DNA of 5,508 nucleotides from Candidatus Omnitrophota bacterium (GTDB lineage: Bacteria; Ratteibacteria; UBA8468; B48-G9; JAFGKM01). Position 1 is the first letter of the stretch. The number at the start of each line of letters is the position of its first letter. The position numbers were made by a program, and so were the translations under genes. The stretch spans positions 1-5,508 of the forward strand of contig JAMWCA010000092.1 in NCBI GenBank assembly GCA_023819545.1, given 5' to 3'. A model generated the notes under the pieces. That model was not told where the DNA came from. It worked only from the letters and a program-made list of their open reading frames with translations, and searched no databases. Below are positions 1 to 5,462 of the stretch, piece after piece.

Positions 1-16
1 GGACATCTTTAAAATT

Positions 17-742
17 TCAATCATTTTTAATAACTTCATTTTTGAGAGGATATTTACCACAACTAAATTTTTCCCCTTCTGGACAATAACCAAGATATTC
101 ACATTTTGGACCACTTTTTTCAAATACTGAAGGCAAATTTTCTTTACATATTTTAAGCATTTCATAAGCAAGGTCTCTTATTTCCCACTGAGCACGGCTA
201 CAACATCTAACTTTGAAAAAATTTATAAGTTCTCTACAATTCATAGTAACTACAATTTTTGTTTCTATTGCATTTGGCAATATATATCTTGCATCTTGAT
301 TTGCTATTTCTCCTTCCATCTCCAATTCTTTAAATCTTCTAATCAATTTTTTATATGCCTCTTTAATTTCATTTAAAATACCTTGATATATTTCCAAAAG
401 AATTTTGTCGTTTTTTATAGAAGGTGGAATAATATAATTAAAATTTTCCATATTTACATATCTCTGACTCTGCTGTGAATATGAAGCAATTCTATGTCTT
501 ATAAGTTGATGGGTTAATGCACGGGATACACCAGAAATTGCAAAAGTAAATTTTACATGTTCAAGAACACTCTCATGTCCTGATTTAACAATTTCATTTA
601 TAAATTTTCTTATTTTATCTTTTTTAATATTTTTCGCTTCAATAAAAATCTTATAAGCATCTTTTTCTGAATAACATTGCCTTGCAGCAGAATAAATAAT
701 TTCTTCAGGATTTGCTGTCATTTCTAATAATTCTACTTTCAT
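17..742 (-). CDS. thyX: Flavin-dependent thymidylate synthase ThyX
   Basis: Makes dTMP from dUMP using methylene-tetrahydrofolate, FAD and NAD(P)H, replacing ThyA; it acts as a cytoplasmic homotetramer. The sequence shows the ThyX signature RHRxxSxxxxSxR as R82-H83-R84, S87, S92 and R94 followed by Tyr95. Other family blocks are GHESVLEH (55-62), QDARYILP (149-156) and a substrate-side block with N168, R170 and AQWEIR (184-189). The length, 241 residues, is normal or slightly long. The C-terminal tail carries C214, C220 and C228 (GYCPEG, SCG), a Cys-containing tail I recall from other low-GC ThyX proteins. The start is ATG 742 with AAAAGGAG five bases upstream. It is transcribed divergently from the nickel operon. 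The block normally reading HFxxxR is NFFKVR (174-179) here, a minor variation. Identification is very secure. Confidence 0.97.
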   Translation of the reverse strand: MKVELLEMTANPEEIIYSAARQCYSEKDAYKIFIEAKNIKKDKIRKFINEIVKSGHESVLEHVKFTFAISGVSRALTHQLIRHRIASYSQQSQRYVNMENFNYIIPPSIKNDKILLEIYQGILNEIKEAYKKLIRRFKELEMEGEIANQDARYILPNAIETKIVVTMNCRELINFFKVRCCSRAQWEIRDLAYEMLKICKENLPSVFEKSGPKCEYLGYCPEGEKFSCGKYPLKNEVIKND

Positions 743-747
743 ATTTA

Positions 748-755
748 CTCCTTTT
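748..755 (-). promoter_or_regulatory. Shine-Dalgarno of thyX
   Basis: On the minus strand this reads AAAAGGAG and ends five bases before the ATG at 742, fixing the thyX start. Confidence 0.85.
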
Positions 756-761
756 TAAAAT

Positions 762-795
762 TTGACTTGAAATTTTTTTTATATTATACTATAAT
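762..795 (+). promoter_or_regulatory. Double-registered sigma70-type promoter of the nickel operon
   Basis: Two complete promoters are offset by 5 bp. The first is TTGACT (762-767), a 17-base spacer and TATACT (785-790). The second is TTGAAA (767-772), a 17-base spacer and TATAAT (790-795). Both have ideal spacing and near-consensus hexamers. Transcription would start near 797-803, leaving a leader of roughly 45 bases before the ATG at 845. It should drive the whole run from the outer-membrane gene to nikO. Assigned by eye; start sites were not measured. Confidence 0.7.
783..788 (-). promoter_or_regulatory. thyX: Candidate -10 box of the thyX promoter
   Basis: The minus strand reads TATAAT here, about 40 bases before the thyX ATG. 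The region 17-18 bases upstream (TCGTGC or TTCGTG) is a poor -35 match, so the promoter would be weak or rely on other contacts. This box overlaps the -10 boxes of the divergent operon, so the two promoters could not easily be occupied together. Chance TATAAT is common in DNA this AT-rich. Confidence 0.45.
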
Positions 796-820
796 TTTAA
801 AAGTAGCACGAATTTTAAAA
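793..820 (+). repeat. Direct repeat of AATTTTAAAA flanking the predicted transcription start
   Basis: AATTTTAAAA occurs at 793-802 and again at 811-820, an 18-bp period with GTAGCACG between. Each copy contains the palindrome TTTTAAAA, and a third TTTTAAAA lies at 753-760. Its position over and just after the predicted start site would suit a repressor operator. The motif is low-complexity in an AT-rich region, so it may be chance. It does not match the NikR GTATGA-N16-TCATAC pattern. Confidence 0.35.
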
Positions 821-831
821 AAATAACACAA

Positions 832-840
832 AAGGAGGTG
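832..840 (+). promoter_or_regulatory. Strong Shine-Dalgarno of the outer-membrane gene
   Basis: AAGGAGGTG is a full-length match to the 16S anti-Shine-Dalgarno and lies four bases before ATG 845. It shows the consensus ribosome-binding geometry used in this genome, which helps judge the nikL start further on. Confidence 0.85.
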
Positions 841-844
841 AAAA

Positions 845-1555
845 ATGAAAGACAGATTTTTTGAAATAAATATTCTTTTGTTTTTCTTTTTTGTTTTTTC
901 TACTTTTCTTTATTCAGGAAGACCATTGGCAACAGATGATGCTGAAACAGTTGAAAAAAGAAAATTTGAACTTGAACTTGGATATGATTTAACAAAAAAC
1001 AATGATAATACAAAAAATCAAGAAATTGGTATCTCTTTAAAATATGGAATAACTGATTGGTTAGATTTAGCAATTTCTGCCCCTTTTGTAATTGAAGAAA
1101 ATGATTTAAATGTAAATGAATGGAGAAGAATTGAAATAGGTGCAAAATTTGCTATTTTTAAAGAGACCGATAAATTTCCAGGTTTTTCTTTTACAATTTC
1201 AGCAACACCAAATCCAAATGAACGAGATATAAGATATAATCTAAAATCAATATTATCAAAAAATTTTGGTAGAACAAATTGGCATTTAAATTTAGGAACA
1301 TATTCTTTAAAAACAAATTCAGGAAATGAAAATTTCTTTACATATTCAACTGCCATTGAATATGAAATTTGTAAAAAATTAAATATATGTGGAGAAATTG
1401 TTGGTGAAATCAATGGAGAAAAACCTGTTGAAATACTTATTGGGTTGAATTATGGAATAAATGATTATATAGTTTTTGATATGGGATTTTCAAAAGGTCT
1501 TAATAGCCAAACACATAATTGGAGAATAACAACTGGATTTACTTTTAACTGGTAA
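845..1555 (+). CDS. Outer-membrane beta-barrel transporter-like protein (RPLxTDDAxTVE family)
   Basis: A 236-residue secreted protein, likely an outer-membrane barrel. Residues 1-24 form a signal peptide with a very hydrophobic core (LLFFFFVFSTFLY). Mature residues begin GRPLATDDAETVEKRKFELE (25-44), the N-terminal signature of the 'putative transporter / Phenol_MetA_deg-like' outer-membrane family (Pfam PF13557 by recollection). The rest alternates polar and hydrophobic residues in short strands split by Gly, Asn and Asp turns. The protein ends on an aromatic residue (FTFNW), as outer-membrane barrels do. It is first in the operon, 14 bp before nikK and with a strong ribosome site, so a role as an outer-membrane pore or accessory for nickel entry is plausible. 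That is inference from position only. The family's substrates are poorly known, and some members may be annotated only as 'transporter' or 'hypothetical'. Confidence 0.8.
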   Translation: MKDRFFEINILLFFFFVFSTFLYSGRPLATDDAETVEKRKFELELGYDLTKNNDNTKNQEIGISLKYGITDWLDLAISAPFVIEENDLNVNEWRRIEIGAKFAIFKETDKFPGFSFTISATPNPNERDIRYNLKSILSKNFGRTNWHLNLGTYSLKTNSGNENFFTYSTAIEYEICKKLNICGEIVGEINGEKPVEILIGLNYGINDYIVFDMGFSKGLNSQTHNWRITTGFTFNW

Positions 1556-1557
1556 AA

Positions 1558-1565
1558 AAGGAGGG
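1558..1565 (+). promoter_or_regulatory. Shine-Dalgarno of nikK
   Basis: AAGGAGGG starts right after the upstream TAA and lies four bases before ATG 1570. It indicates independent, efficient initiation for nikK. Confidence 0.8.
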
Positions 1566-1569
1566 CGAA

Positions 1570-2328
1570 ATGATAAGAAAAATATATTTATTTTTTTCAT
1601 TAGTTTTGAATTCATTTGCTCACTTTGGTATGATTATTCCTTCCTCTGATATAGTTGAAGAAAAAGAAAAATCAAATATAAATTTAAAAATTCTTTTTGC
1701 TCATCCTTTTGAAGGTAAAACTATGCCTATGGAAAAACCCCAAGATTTTGGTCTAATTTTTAAAGGTGAAAAAACCTCTTTATTAAACCAAATAAAAGAG
1801 ACAAATTTCAAATTTTATTCTGATGAGAAAGCAAATAAGGGCTGGAGTTTAAATTATACTCTTAAAAGACCAGGAGATTATATATTTTACTGCATTCCTA
1901 AACCATATTTTGAACCAGCAGAAGAAAAATATATCATTCATTATACAAAAGTTATTGTTAATGGATTTGGAATGGAAGAGGGGTGGGATAAAGAAGTTGG
2001 ATTGAAAGTTGAAATTGTTCCTTTGGTAAGACCTTATGGACTTTATACTGGAAATACTTTTTATGGAATAGTTAAATTTAATGGGAAAGAAGTTCCTTTC
2101 TGTGATGTTGAGGTTGAATATTATAATGAAAAAGGAAATATAAAAGCACCTTATTCTCCCTTTATAACTCAGATTATAAAGACAGATAAAAACGGTGTTT
2201 TTTATTATTCTTTCCCTAAAAGTGGATGGTATGGTTTTTCAGCAATATGCACAGATGAAAAGAAAATAAATGGTAAAGAAGTTGAAGTTGCAGGTGTATT
2301 ATGGATTAAAGTTTATGATATGAAATAA
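1570..2328 (+). CDS. nikK: DUF4198 periplasmic nickel-uptake protein NikK
   Basis: A 252-residue secreted protein of the DUF4198 / NikK type, a periplasmic partner of ECF nickel transporters that carry NikL, M, Q and O. Residues 1-17 are a signal peptide ending NSFA, so the mature chain should start at His18 (HFGMIIPS), the characteristic N-terminus of this family. The conserved block FAHPFEGKTMPMEKP spans 43-57. A second half (about 145-250) looks like a beta-sandwich, with an EVPFCDVEVEYYN strand pair and a TDKNGVFYYSFPKSGWYGF block. His18, His45, His124, Cys108, Cys178 and Cys227 are possible metal ligands, though ligation is inferred. It follows the outer-membrane gene and sits 2 bp before nikM. 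The nickel assignment rests on the full gene set; a cobalt role cannot be excluded from sequence. Confidence 0.85.
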   Translation: MIRKIYLFFSLVLNSFAHFGMIIPSSDIVEEKEKSNINLKILFAHPFEGKTMPMEKPQDFGLIFKGEKTSLLNQIKETNFKFYSDEKANKGWSLNYTLKRPGDYIFYCIPKPYFEPAEEKYIIHYTKVIVNGFGMEEGWDKEVGLKVEIVPLVRPYGLYTGNTFYGIVKFNGKEVPFCDVEVEYYNEKGNIKAPYSPFITQIIKTDKNGVFYYSFPKSGWYGFSAICTDEKKINGKEVEVAGVLWIKVYDMK

Positions 2329-2330
2329 AA

Positions 2331-2924
2331 ATGCATATATCAGAAGGTATTTTATCGGGTCAAATTTTAGGAATAGGTGCAAGTATAACATTAGCAGGAA
2401 CATTTATTGGACTTAAAGATTTAAAATTTGAGGACTATCCAAAAGTTTCTTTATTATCAAGTGCTTTTTTTGTTGCATCTCTTATACATATTCCAATTGG
2501 ACCTACAAGCACACATCTTGTTTTAAATGGTTTGGTTGGAATAATTCTTGGCTGGAAATCTTTCCCTTCTATATTGCTTGCTTTATTTTTACAGGCAATT
2601 TTATTTCAATTTGGTGGATTAACTTCTCTTGGAGTTAATACTGCAAATATGGCAATTCCAGCAGTAATTTCTTATTATTTATTTAGACCATTTTTAAAAA
2701 AGAATTATTTTTTTTCTGGATTTTTAAGTGGCTTTTTTTCAATTATTTTTTCATGTTTTTTAGTTGCTTTTTCACTTTACTTTACAGAAAAATATTTCAT
2801 AAATCTTGCAAAGACAATATTTATTGCTCACATTCCTGTTTCTATAGTTGAAGGTATTATAACTGGCTTTATTTTAACTTTTTTAAATAAAACAAAAAAA
2901 GAAATAATATGGGGTGAAAAATGA
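2331..2924 (+). CDS. nikM: ECF transporter S-component NikM/CbiM (nickel or cobalt)
   Basis: Substrate-binding membrane subunit of the group I ECF transporter. The chain begins Met-His-Ile-Ser-Glu-Gly: in characterised NikM the N-terminal amine and His2 bind the metal together with a later His, here most likely His62 in IPIGPTSTHL (54-63). His53 is also nearby. Conserved blocks GGLTSLGVNTANMAIP (95-110) and AHIPVSIVEGIITG (166-179) are present. About six membrane segments can be seen (near 8-28, 39-55, 62-92, 103-118, 126-151 and 163-185). At 197 residues it is slightly short but complete. The start is fixed by the need for Met1-His2. It lies 2 bp after nikK with no evident Shine-Dalgarno, so it is probably translationally coupled. 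NikM and CbiM are one family; 'nikM' is chosen because nikK and nikL flank it instead of cbiN. Confidence 0.92.
   Translation: MHISEGILSGQILGIGASITLAGTFIGLKDLKFEDYPKVSLLSSAFFVASLIHIPIGPTSTHLVLNGLVGIILGWKSFPSILLALFLQAILFQFGGLTSLGVNTANMAIPAVISYYLFRPFLKKNYFFSGFLSGFFSIIFSCFLVAFSLYFTEKYFINLAKTIFIAHIPVSIVEGIITGFILTFLNKTKKEIIWGEK
2911..2916 (+). promoter_or_regulatory. Shine-Dalgarno for ATG 2921 (nikL)
   Basis: GGGGTG lies four bases before ATG 2921, and the 14 bases GGTGAAAAATGAAA at 2913-2926 are identical to those at the strong start of the first operon gene (837-850). This argues that ATG 2921 is the real nikL initiation site, and that the GTG at 2914, which is in the long nikL frame, is part of a ribosome site rather than a start codon. 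Confidence 0.7.
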
Positions 2925-3453
2925 AAAAAATAATATTTTTATTTTTAACTTCAGTTTTTTTGTTTTTGCTCATAAAATAAATATTTTTTCTTATAAAGAA
3001 GGGCAAAAAATTTTTGTTGAAGGATATTTTTCTGATGGGAAACCCTGTAAAAATTCAGAAATAATTGTATTTGATGAAAAAAATAATAAAATAATAGAAG
3101 GTAAAACAGATGAGCAAGGGTTTTTTTCTTTTAATATTCCAGAGACATCAAAAATTAAAATAGTTTTAATTTCTGATATAGGTCATAAAGTAGAAAGTGA
3201 GATGAAACTACAGGAAAAATTGATTGAAAGAAAGACAATAAGAGAAAATGAAAGAATAGAAGAAAAGCAGATTCAGCAAAATATTGATGAGGAAAAGATA
3301 AGGGAGATAATTGAAAAAGAGATAAATAAAATCTTAAAAGAAATTGAAAAAGAGAGACAAAGAGTTAAAATTCATGAGATAATAAGTGCTTTTGGATATA
3401 TCTTAGGCATTTTTGGTATTATCCTTTATTTGCGAAATCAGAACAAAAAATGA
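2914..3453 (+). CDS. nikL: NikL-like membrane-anchored periplasmic protein; probable frameshift at the 5' end
   Basis: Accessory component of the nickel ECF transporter. In the continuous frame (179 residues from GTG 2914) the mature domain starts AHKINIFSY (19-27), followed by KIFVEGYFSDG (32-42), typical of NikL. A small beta-sandwich like carboxypeptidase-regulatory domains spans about 20-92 (KTDEQGFFSFNIP, then GHKVE). A highly charged Glu/Lys-rich helix, probably coiled coil (about 97-153), leads to a C-terminal membrane helix (156-174) and a basic tail RNQNKK. The 5' end is odd. GTG 2914 has no ribosome site, whereas ATG 2921 has one and overlaps the nikM stop as ATGA, but it reads a signal peptide and then stops at 2978. 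A -1 shift or one extra T in the T7 tract at 2955-2961 joins the two. Its stop overlaps nikQ as ATGA. The GTG form (MKNEKNNIFIF...) could still act as a weaker signal peptide. Confidence 0.82.
   Translation: MKNEKNNIFIFNFSFFVFAHKINIFSYKEGQKIFVEGYFSDGKPCKNSEIIVFDEKNNKIIEGKTDEQGFFSFNIPETSKIKIVLISDIGHKVESEMKLQEKLIERKTIRENERIEEKQIQQNIDEEKIREIIEKEINKILKEIEKERQRVKIHEIISAFGYILGIFGIILYLRNQNKK
2921..2980 (+). other. Out-of-frame signal-peptide ORF at the nikL start
   Basis: From ATG 2921 the frame reads MKKIIFLFLTSVFLFLLIK and stops at TAA 2978-2980. Its first 15 residues are a textbook signal peptide: a basic N-region, then a hydrophobic core. It has the correct ribosome site and the ATGA overlap with nikM. 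One added T in the tract 2955-2961 would continue it as ...TSVFFVFA|HKINIF, a full signal peptide with a Val-x-Ala cleavage site fused to the NikL domain. It is probably the true 5' end of nikL rather than a separate gene. Confidence 0.7.
2955..2962 (+). other. T7 tract / slippery-type site within nikL
   Basis: Seven T followed by G. In the ATG 2921 frame, bases 2956-2962 read T TTT TTG, an X XXY YYZ pattern, and a one-base backward slip places the ribosome in the frame of the NikL domain. The same tract could vary in length by replication or polymerase slippage. I see no obvious downstream hairpin, though I could not fold the RNA. Confidence 0.5.
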
Positions 3454-4154
3454 TTGACCCAAGATTAAGATTAATTATAGGTTTTTTTTATTCAATTTTT
3501 GTTGCTCTTGAAAAAGATTTTGGTTTTTTAGGATATTATTCTATTTTACCATTGATTCTCTCTATTTTTATCTCTGATTTTAGTAAATTTTTAAAGGGTT
3601 TTATTACTGTAAATTTCTTCATAGTTTTGATGTGGATTTTTCTTCCTTTCAGTATTCCTGGAAAAGAGGTCGTCAAAATTTTAAAGTTATCAGCAACATA
3701 TGAAGGAATAAGATATTCTACCTTAATAACAATAAAGGCAAACTTAATCTTCATAACAAATTTTATTTTAATCTTTTCCTCCCATCCAATAATAACAATA
3801 CATGCTCTTCACCATTTACATTTACCAAAAAAACTTGTTAATATCTTCTTTCTTTCAACAAGATATATACCTGTTATTGAAGATGAAAAAAACAGATTGG
3901 AAAGAGCAATGAAAATAAGATGTTTTAAGCCCAAAAATGACATTCATACATACAAAACAATTGGCAATTTATTCGGGCTTATAGTTTTAAGGGCATATGA
4001 AAAAAGCAAAATAATATATAAGGCAATGATTTTAAGAAATTTTTCAGGGATATTTTGGACATATCACCATTTTATATGGAAAAAAAGAGATACTTTTATC
4101 TGTCTTTGTGCTATAATTTATTTTTTATGGATAATTTACTTAAAAATCCATTAA
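3450..4154 (+). CDS. nikQ: ECF transporter transmembrane coupling protein NikQ/CbiQ (EcfT)
   Basis: The T-component that links the S-component NikM to the ATPase. It opens DPRLRLIIG (3-11), the usual CbiQ/NikQ N-terminus. Membrane segments are seen near 8-20, 26-43, 52-68, 94-112 and 215-232. The cytoplasmic region contains HHLHLPKKLV (121-130), RYIPVIEDEKNRLERAMKIR (138-157) and RAYEKSKIIYKAMILR (181-196), which are the two coupling helices that dock on the ATPases. The motifs usually end in Arg-Gly, but here read R157-C158 and R196-N197, so the arginines are kept and both glycines replaced. At 234 residues it is typical. The start overlaps the nikL stop (ATGA) without a clear Shine-Dalgarno, and the 3' end overlaps nikO by 28 bp. 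The identification is firm; metal specificity comes from its partners. Confidence 0.92.
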   Translation: MIDPRLRLIIGFFYSIFVALEKDFGFLGYYSILPLILSIFISDFSKFLKGFITVNFFIVLMWIFLPFSIPGKEVVKILKLSATYEGIRYSTLITIKANLIFITNFILIFSSHPIITIHALHHLHLPKKLVNIFFLSTRYIPVIEDEKNRLERAMKIRCFKPKNDIHTYKTIGNLFGLIVLRAYEKSKIIYKAMILRNFSGIFWTYHHFIWKKRDTFICLCAIIYFLWIIYLKIH

Positions 4155-4795
4155 TTGAATTAAAAGAAATTAAAGTTTCATATCCTGAAACTGGAATAGT
4201 TTTAAATAACCTTTCTCTTGCAGTTTATAAAGACGATAGAATAGGTATAAAAGGAGCAAATGGCTCTGGAAAAACAACCCTACTCTATACAATTGTAGGA
4301 CTTGTAAAACCAGAAAAAGGTGAAATAAAAATTTTTAATAAAATTATGAAAGATGAAAAAGATTTTGTCGAAGTTAGAAAAAAAATTGGTTTTTTATTTC
4401 AAAACTCAGATGACCAATTATTTTCTCCAACAGTTGAAGAGGATATTGCTTTTGGTCCATTAAATTTAAGATTATCAAGAGAGATTGTAAAGGGAAGAGT
4501 AGAAGAAACAATAAAATTACTTGGAATTGAAAAATTAAGACATAGATTTCCCCAAACTCTCTCTTATGGAGAAAAAAGGATTGTTGCTATAGCGACTATT
4601 TTATCAATGAAACCAGAAATTTACCTCCTTGATGAACCAACAACAGGACTTGATGAAAAAACAACTGAAAAAATAGAGAAATTTTTAACTGAAAATAATT
4701 TAACTTATTGTATTGTCTCACATGATTTATCTTTTATTAAAAAGGTATGCAATAAAATTTATATCCTTGAAAATGGGAAAATTTTTCCTTTATAG
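4127..4795 (+). CDS. nikO: ECF transporter ATPase NikO/CbiO
   Basis: ATP-binding subunit energising nickel uptake, expected as a homodimer since no second ATPase is present. From ATG 4127 it is 222 residues. Walker A is GANGSGKT (43-50). The Q-loop is at Q92 in FLFQNSDDQLFSPTVEEDIAFG (89-110), diagnostic of the CbiO/EcfA group. The signature is LSYGE (145-149), Walker B is IYLLDE (165-170) followed by PTTGLD (171-176), and the H-loop is His199 in VSHD. All catalytic elements are intact. The reading frame stays open upstream to a TTG at 4055, but those extra 24 residues resemble nothing in the family and would overlap nikQ by 100 bp. ATG 4127 puts the first strand (LIELKEIKVSY) at the usual place. 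No Shine-Dalgarno is evident; coupling to nikQ is likely. It is the last gene of the nickel set. Confidence 0.93.
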   Translation: MDNLLKNPLIELKEIKVSYPETGIVLNNLSLAVYKDDRIGIKGANGSGKTTLLYTIVGLVKPEKGEIKIFNKIMKDEKDFVEVRKKIGFLFQNSDDQLFSPTVEEDIAFGPLNLRLSREIVKGRVEETIKLLGIEKLRHRFPQTLSYGEKRIVAIATILSMKPEIYLLDEPTTGLDEKTTEKIEKFLTENNLTYCIVSHDLSFIKKVCNKIYILENGKIFPL

Positions 4796-4823
4796 TTTTT
4801 CCTACTTATGTTAAACTTATAAT
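4767..4823 (+). promoter_or_regulatory. Possible weak promoter for rpe
   Basis: TTGAAA at 4767-4772 and TATAGT at 4791-4796 are 18 bases apart and straddle the nikO stop; this would start transcription near 4803. A TATAAT at 4818-4823 abuts the rpe ATG, but lacks a partner -35 and is too close to give a normal leader. No Shine-Dalgarno is visible before ATG 4824. The 28-bp spacer has a T5 run after the nikO stop but no convincing hairpin, so rpe may also be read through from nikO. Confidence 0.3.
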
Positions 4824-5462
4824 ATGGTTAAGGTTGCTCCTTCTTTATTAAGTGCTGATTTTGCTTGTTTAGGAGAAGAAGTAAAAAAAGTTACATCTGC
4901 TGGTGCTGATTTAATCCATTTTGATGTTATGGATGGTCATTTCGTTCCAAATTTAACTTTTGGTCCTATGGTTCTCGCTTCTATAAGGAAATATTCACAT
5001 CTTCCTTTTGAAGCACATTTAATGATAACAAATCCTGAGAAATATTGGAAAAATTTTGCTGAAAGTGGTGCAGACATTATAGGGATACATATAGAATGTG
5101 AGATTGACCATATTTCAATAATTAAAGAAATACATAAATATGGAAAAAAGGTATGTATTGTTATAAATCCTCCTACTCCTGTTGAGAAAATATATCCATT
5201 TCTTGAATACGTTGATATGGTTTTACTTATGACAGTTAATCCTGGTTTCGGTGGTCAGGAATTCATTACAAGTGTTGTTGATAAAATAAGAAAAGTTAAT
5301 GAATATAGAAAAAAAGAGAAATTAGAGTTTGAGATTGAAGTTGATGGTGGGATAAATGATAAAACTGGTAAAATTGCTGTCAGTAATGGTGCAGATATAC
5401 TTGTTGCAGGGAATTACATTTTTTCAGGTGATTACAAAGAAAGGATAAATAGTTTAAGATGA
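4824..5462 (+). CDS. rpe: Ribulose-phosphate 3-epimerase
   Basis: Interconverts ribulose-5-phosphate and xylulose-5-phosphate in the pentose phosphate pathway or a reductive pentose cycle; cytoplasmic, a metal-dependent TIM barrel. Family blocks run in order: APSLLSADF (5-13), HFDVMDGHFVPNLTFGP (32-48), EAHLMI (63-68), LMTVNPGFGGQ (135-145), EVDGGI (172-177) and VAGNYIF (194-200). Expected metal ligands are His32, Asp34, His65 and Asp174, with Asp34 and Asp174 as the acid/base pair; all are present. Asn197 stands where Ser is more usual in VAGS. At 212 residues it is close to the normal 210-230. The start at ATG 4824 is the only sensible one (MVKVAPSLLS) despite lacking a Shine-Dalgarno. It is 28 bp after nikO, and its TGA overlaps the next ATG. 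Confidence 0.97.
   Translation: MVKVAPSLLSADFACLGEEVKKVTSAGADLIHFDVMDGHFVPNLTFGPMVLASIRKYSHLPFEAHLMITNPEKYWKNFAESGADIIGIHIECEIDHISIIKEIHKYGKKVCIVINPPTPVEKIYPFLEYVDMVLLMTVNPGFGGQEFITSVVDKIRKVNEYRKKEKLEFEIEVDGGINDKTGKIAVSNGADILVAGNYIFSGDYKERINSLR

Noticed and set aside
1..16. Possible further minus-strand gene downstream of thyX
   Set aside because: An ATG on the minus strand at 6-4 is 10 bases past the thyX stop, but only two codons are in the window and no good ribosome site is present.
743..844. Cobalamin or NiCo riboswitch upstream of the transporter operon
   Set aside because: The leader after the predicted start is only about 45 bases and AT-rich, too short and unstructured for either class.
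900..1413. Minus-strand open frames at 900-1145 and 1018-1413 opposite the outer-membrane gene
   Set aside because: They lie wholly antisense to a gene with a signal peptide, family motif and strong ribosome site, and their products show only AT-driven composition with no recognisable motif.
3536..3754. Minus-strand open frame of 72 codons opposite nikQ
   Set aside because: It is antisense to a clear EcfT gene, with no ribosome site or motif of its own.
4055..4126. Upstream TTG extension of nikO by 24 codons
   Set aside because: The extra residues (rich in Phe and Tyr) are the shifted reading of the nikQ end and do not match the ABC ATPase N-terminus; ATG 4127 gives the family-typical length.
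4570..4590. LSYGE instead of LSGGQ in the NikO signature
   Set aside because: From memory, variation at this position (including Tyr and terminal Glu) is usual in CbiO/NikO proteins, and all other catalytic motifs are intact.
4775..4800. Rho-independent terminator after nikO
   Set aside because: GGAAAA-T-TTTTCC (4776-4788) followed by a T5 run looks suggestive, but the arms leave almost no loop and are mostly A-T pairs, so a stable hairpin is unlikely.
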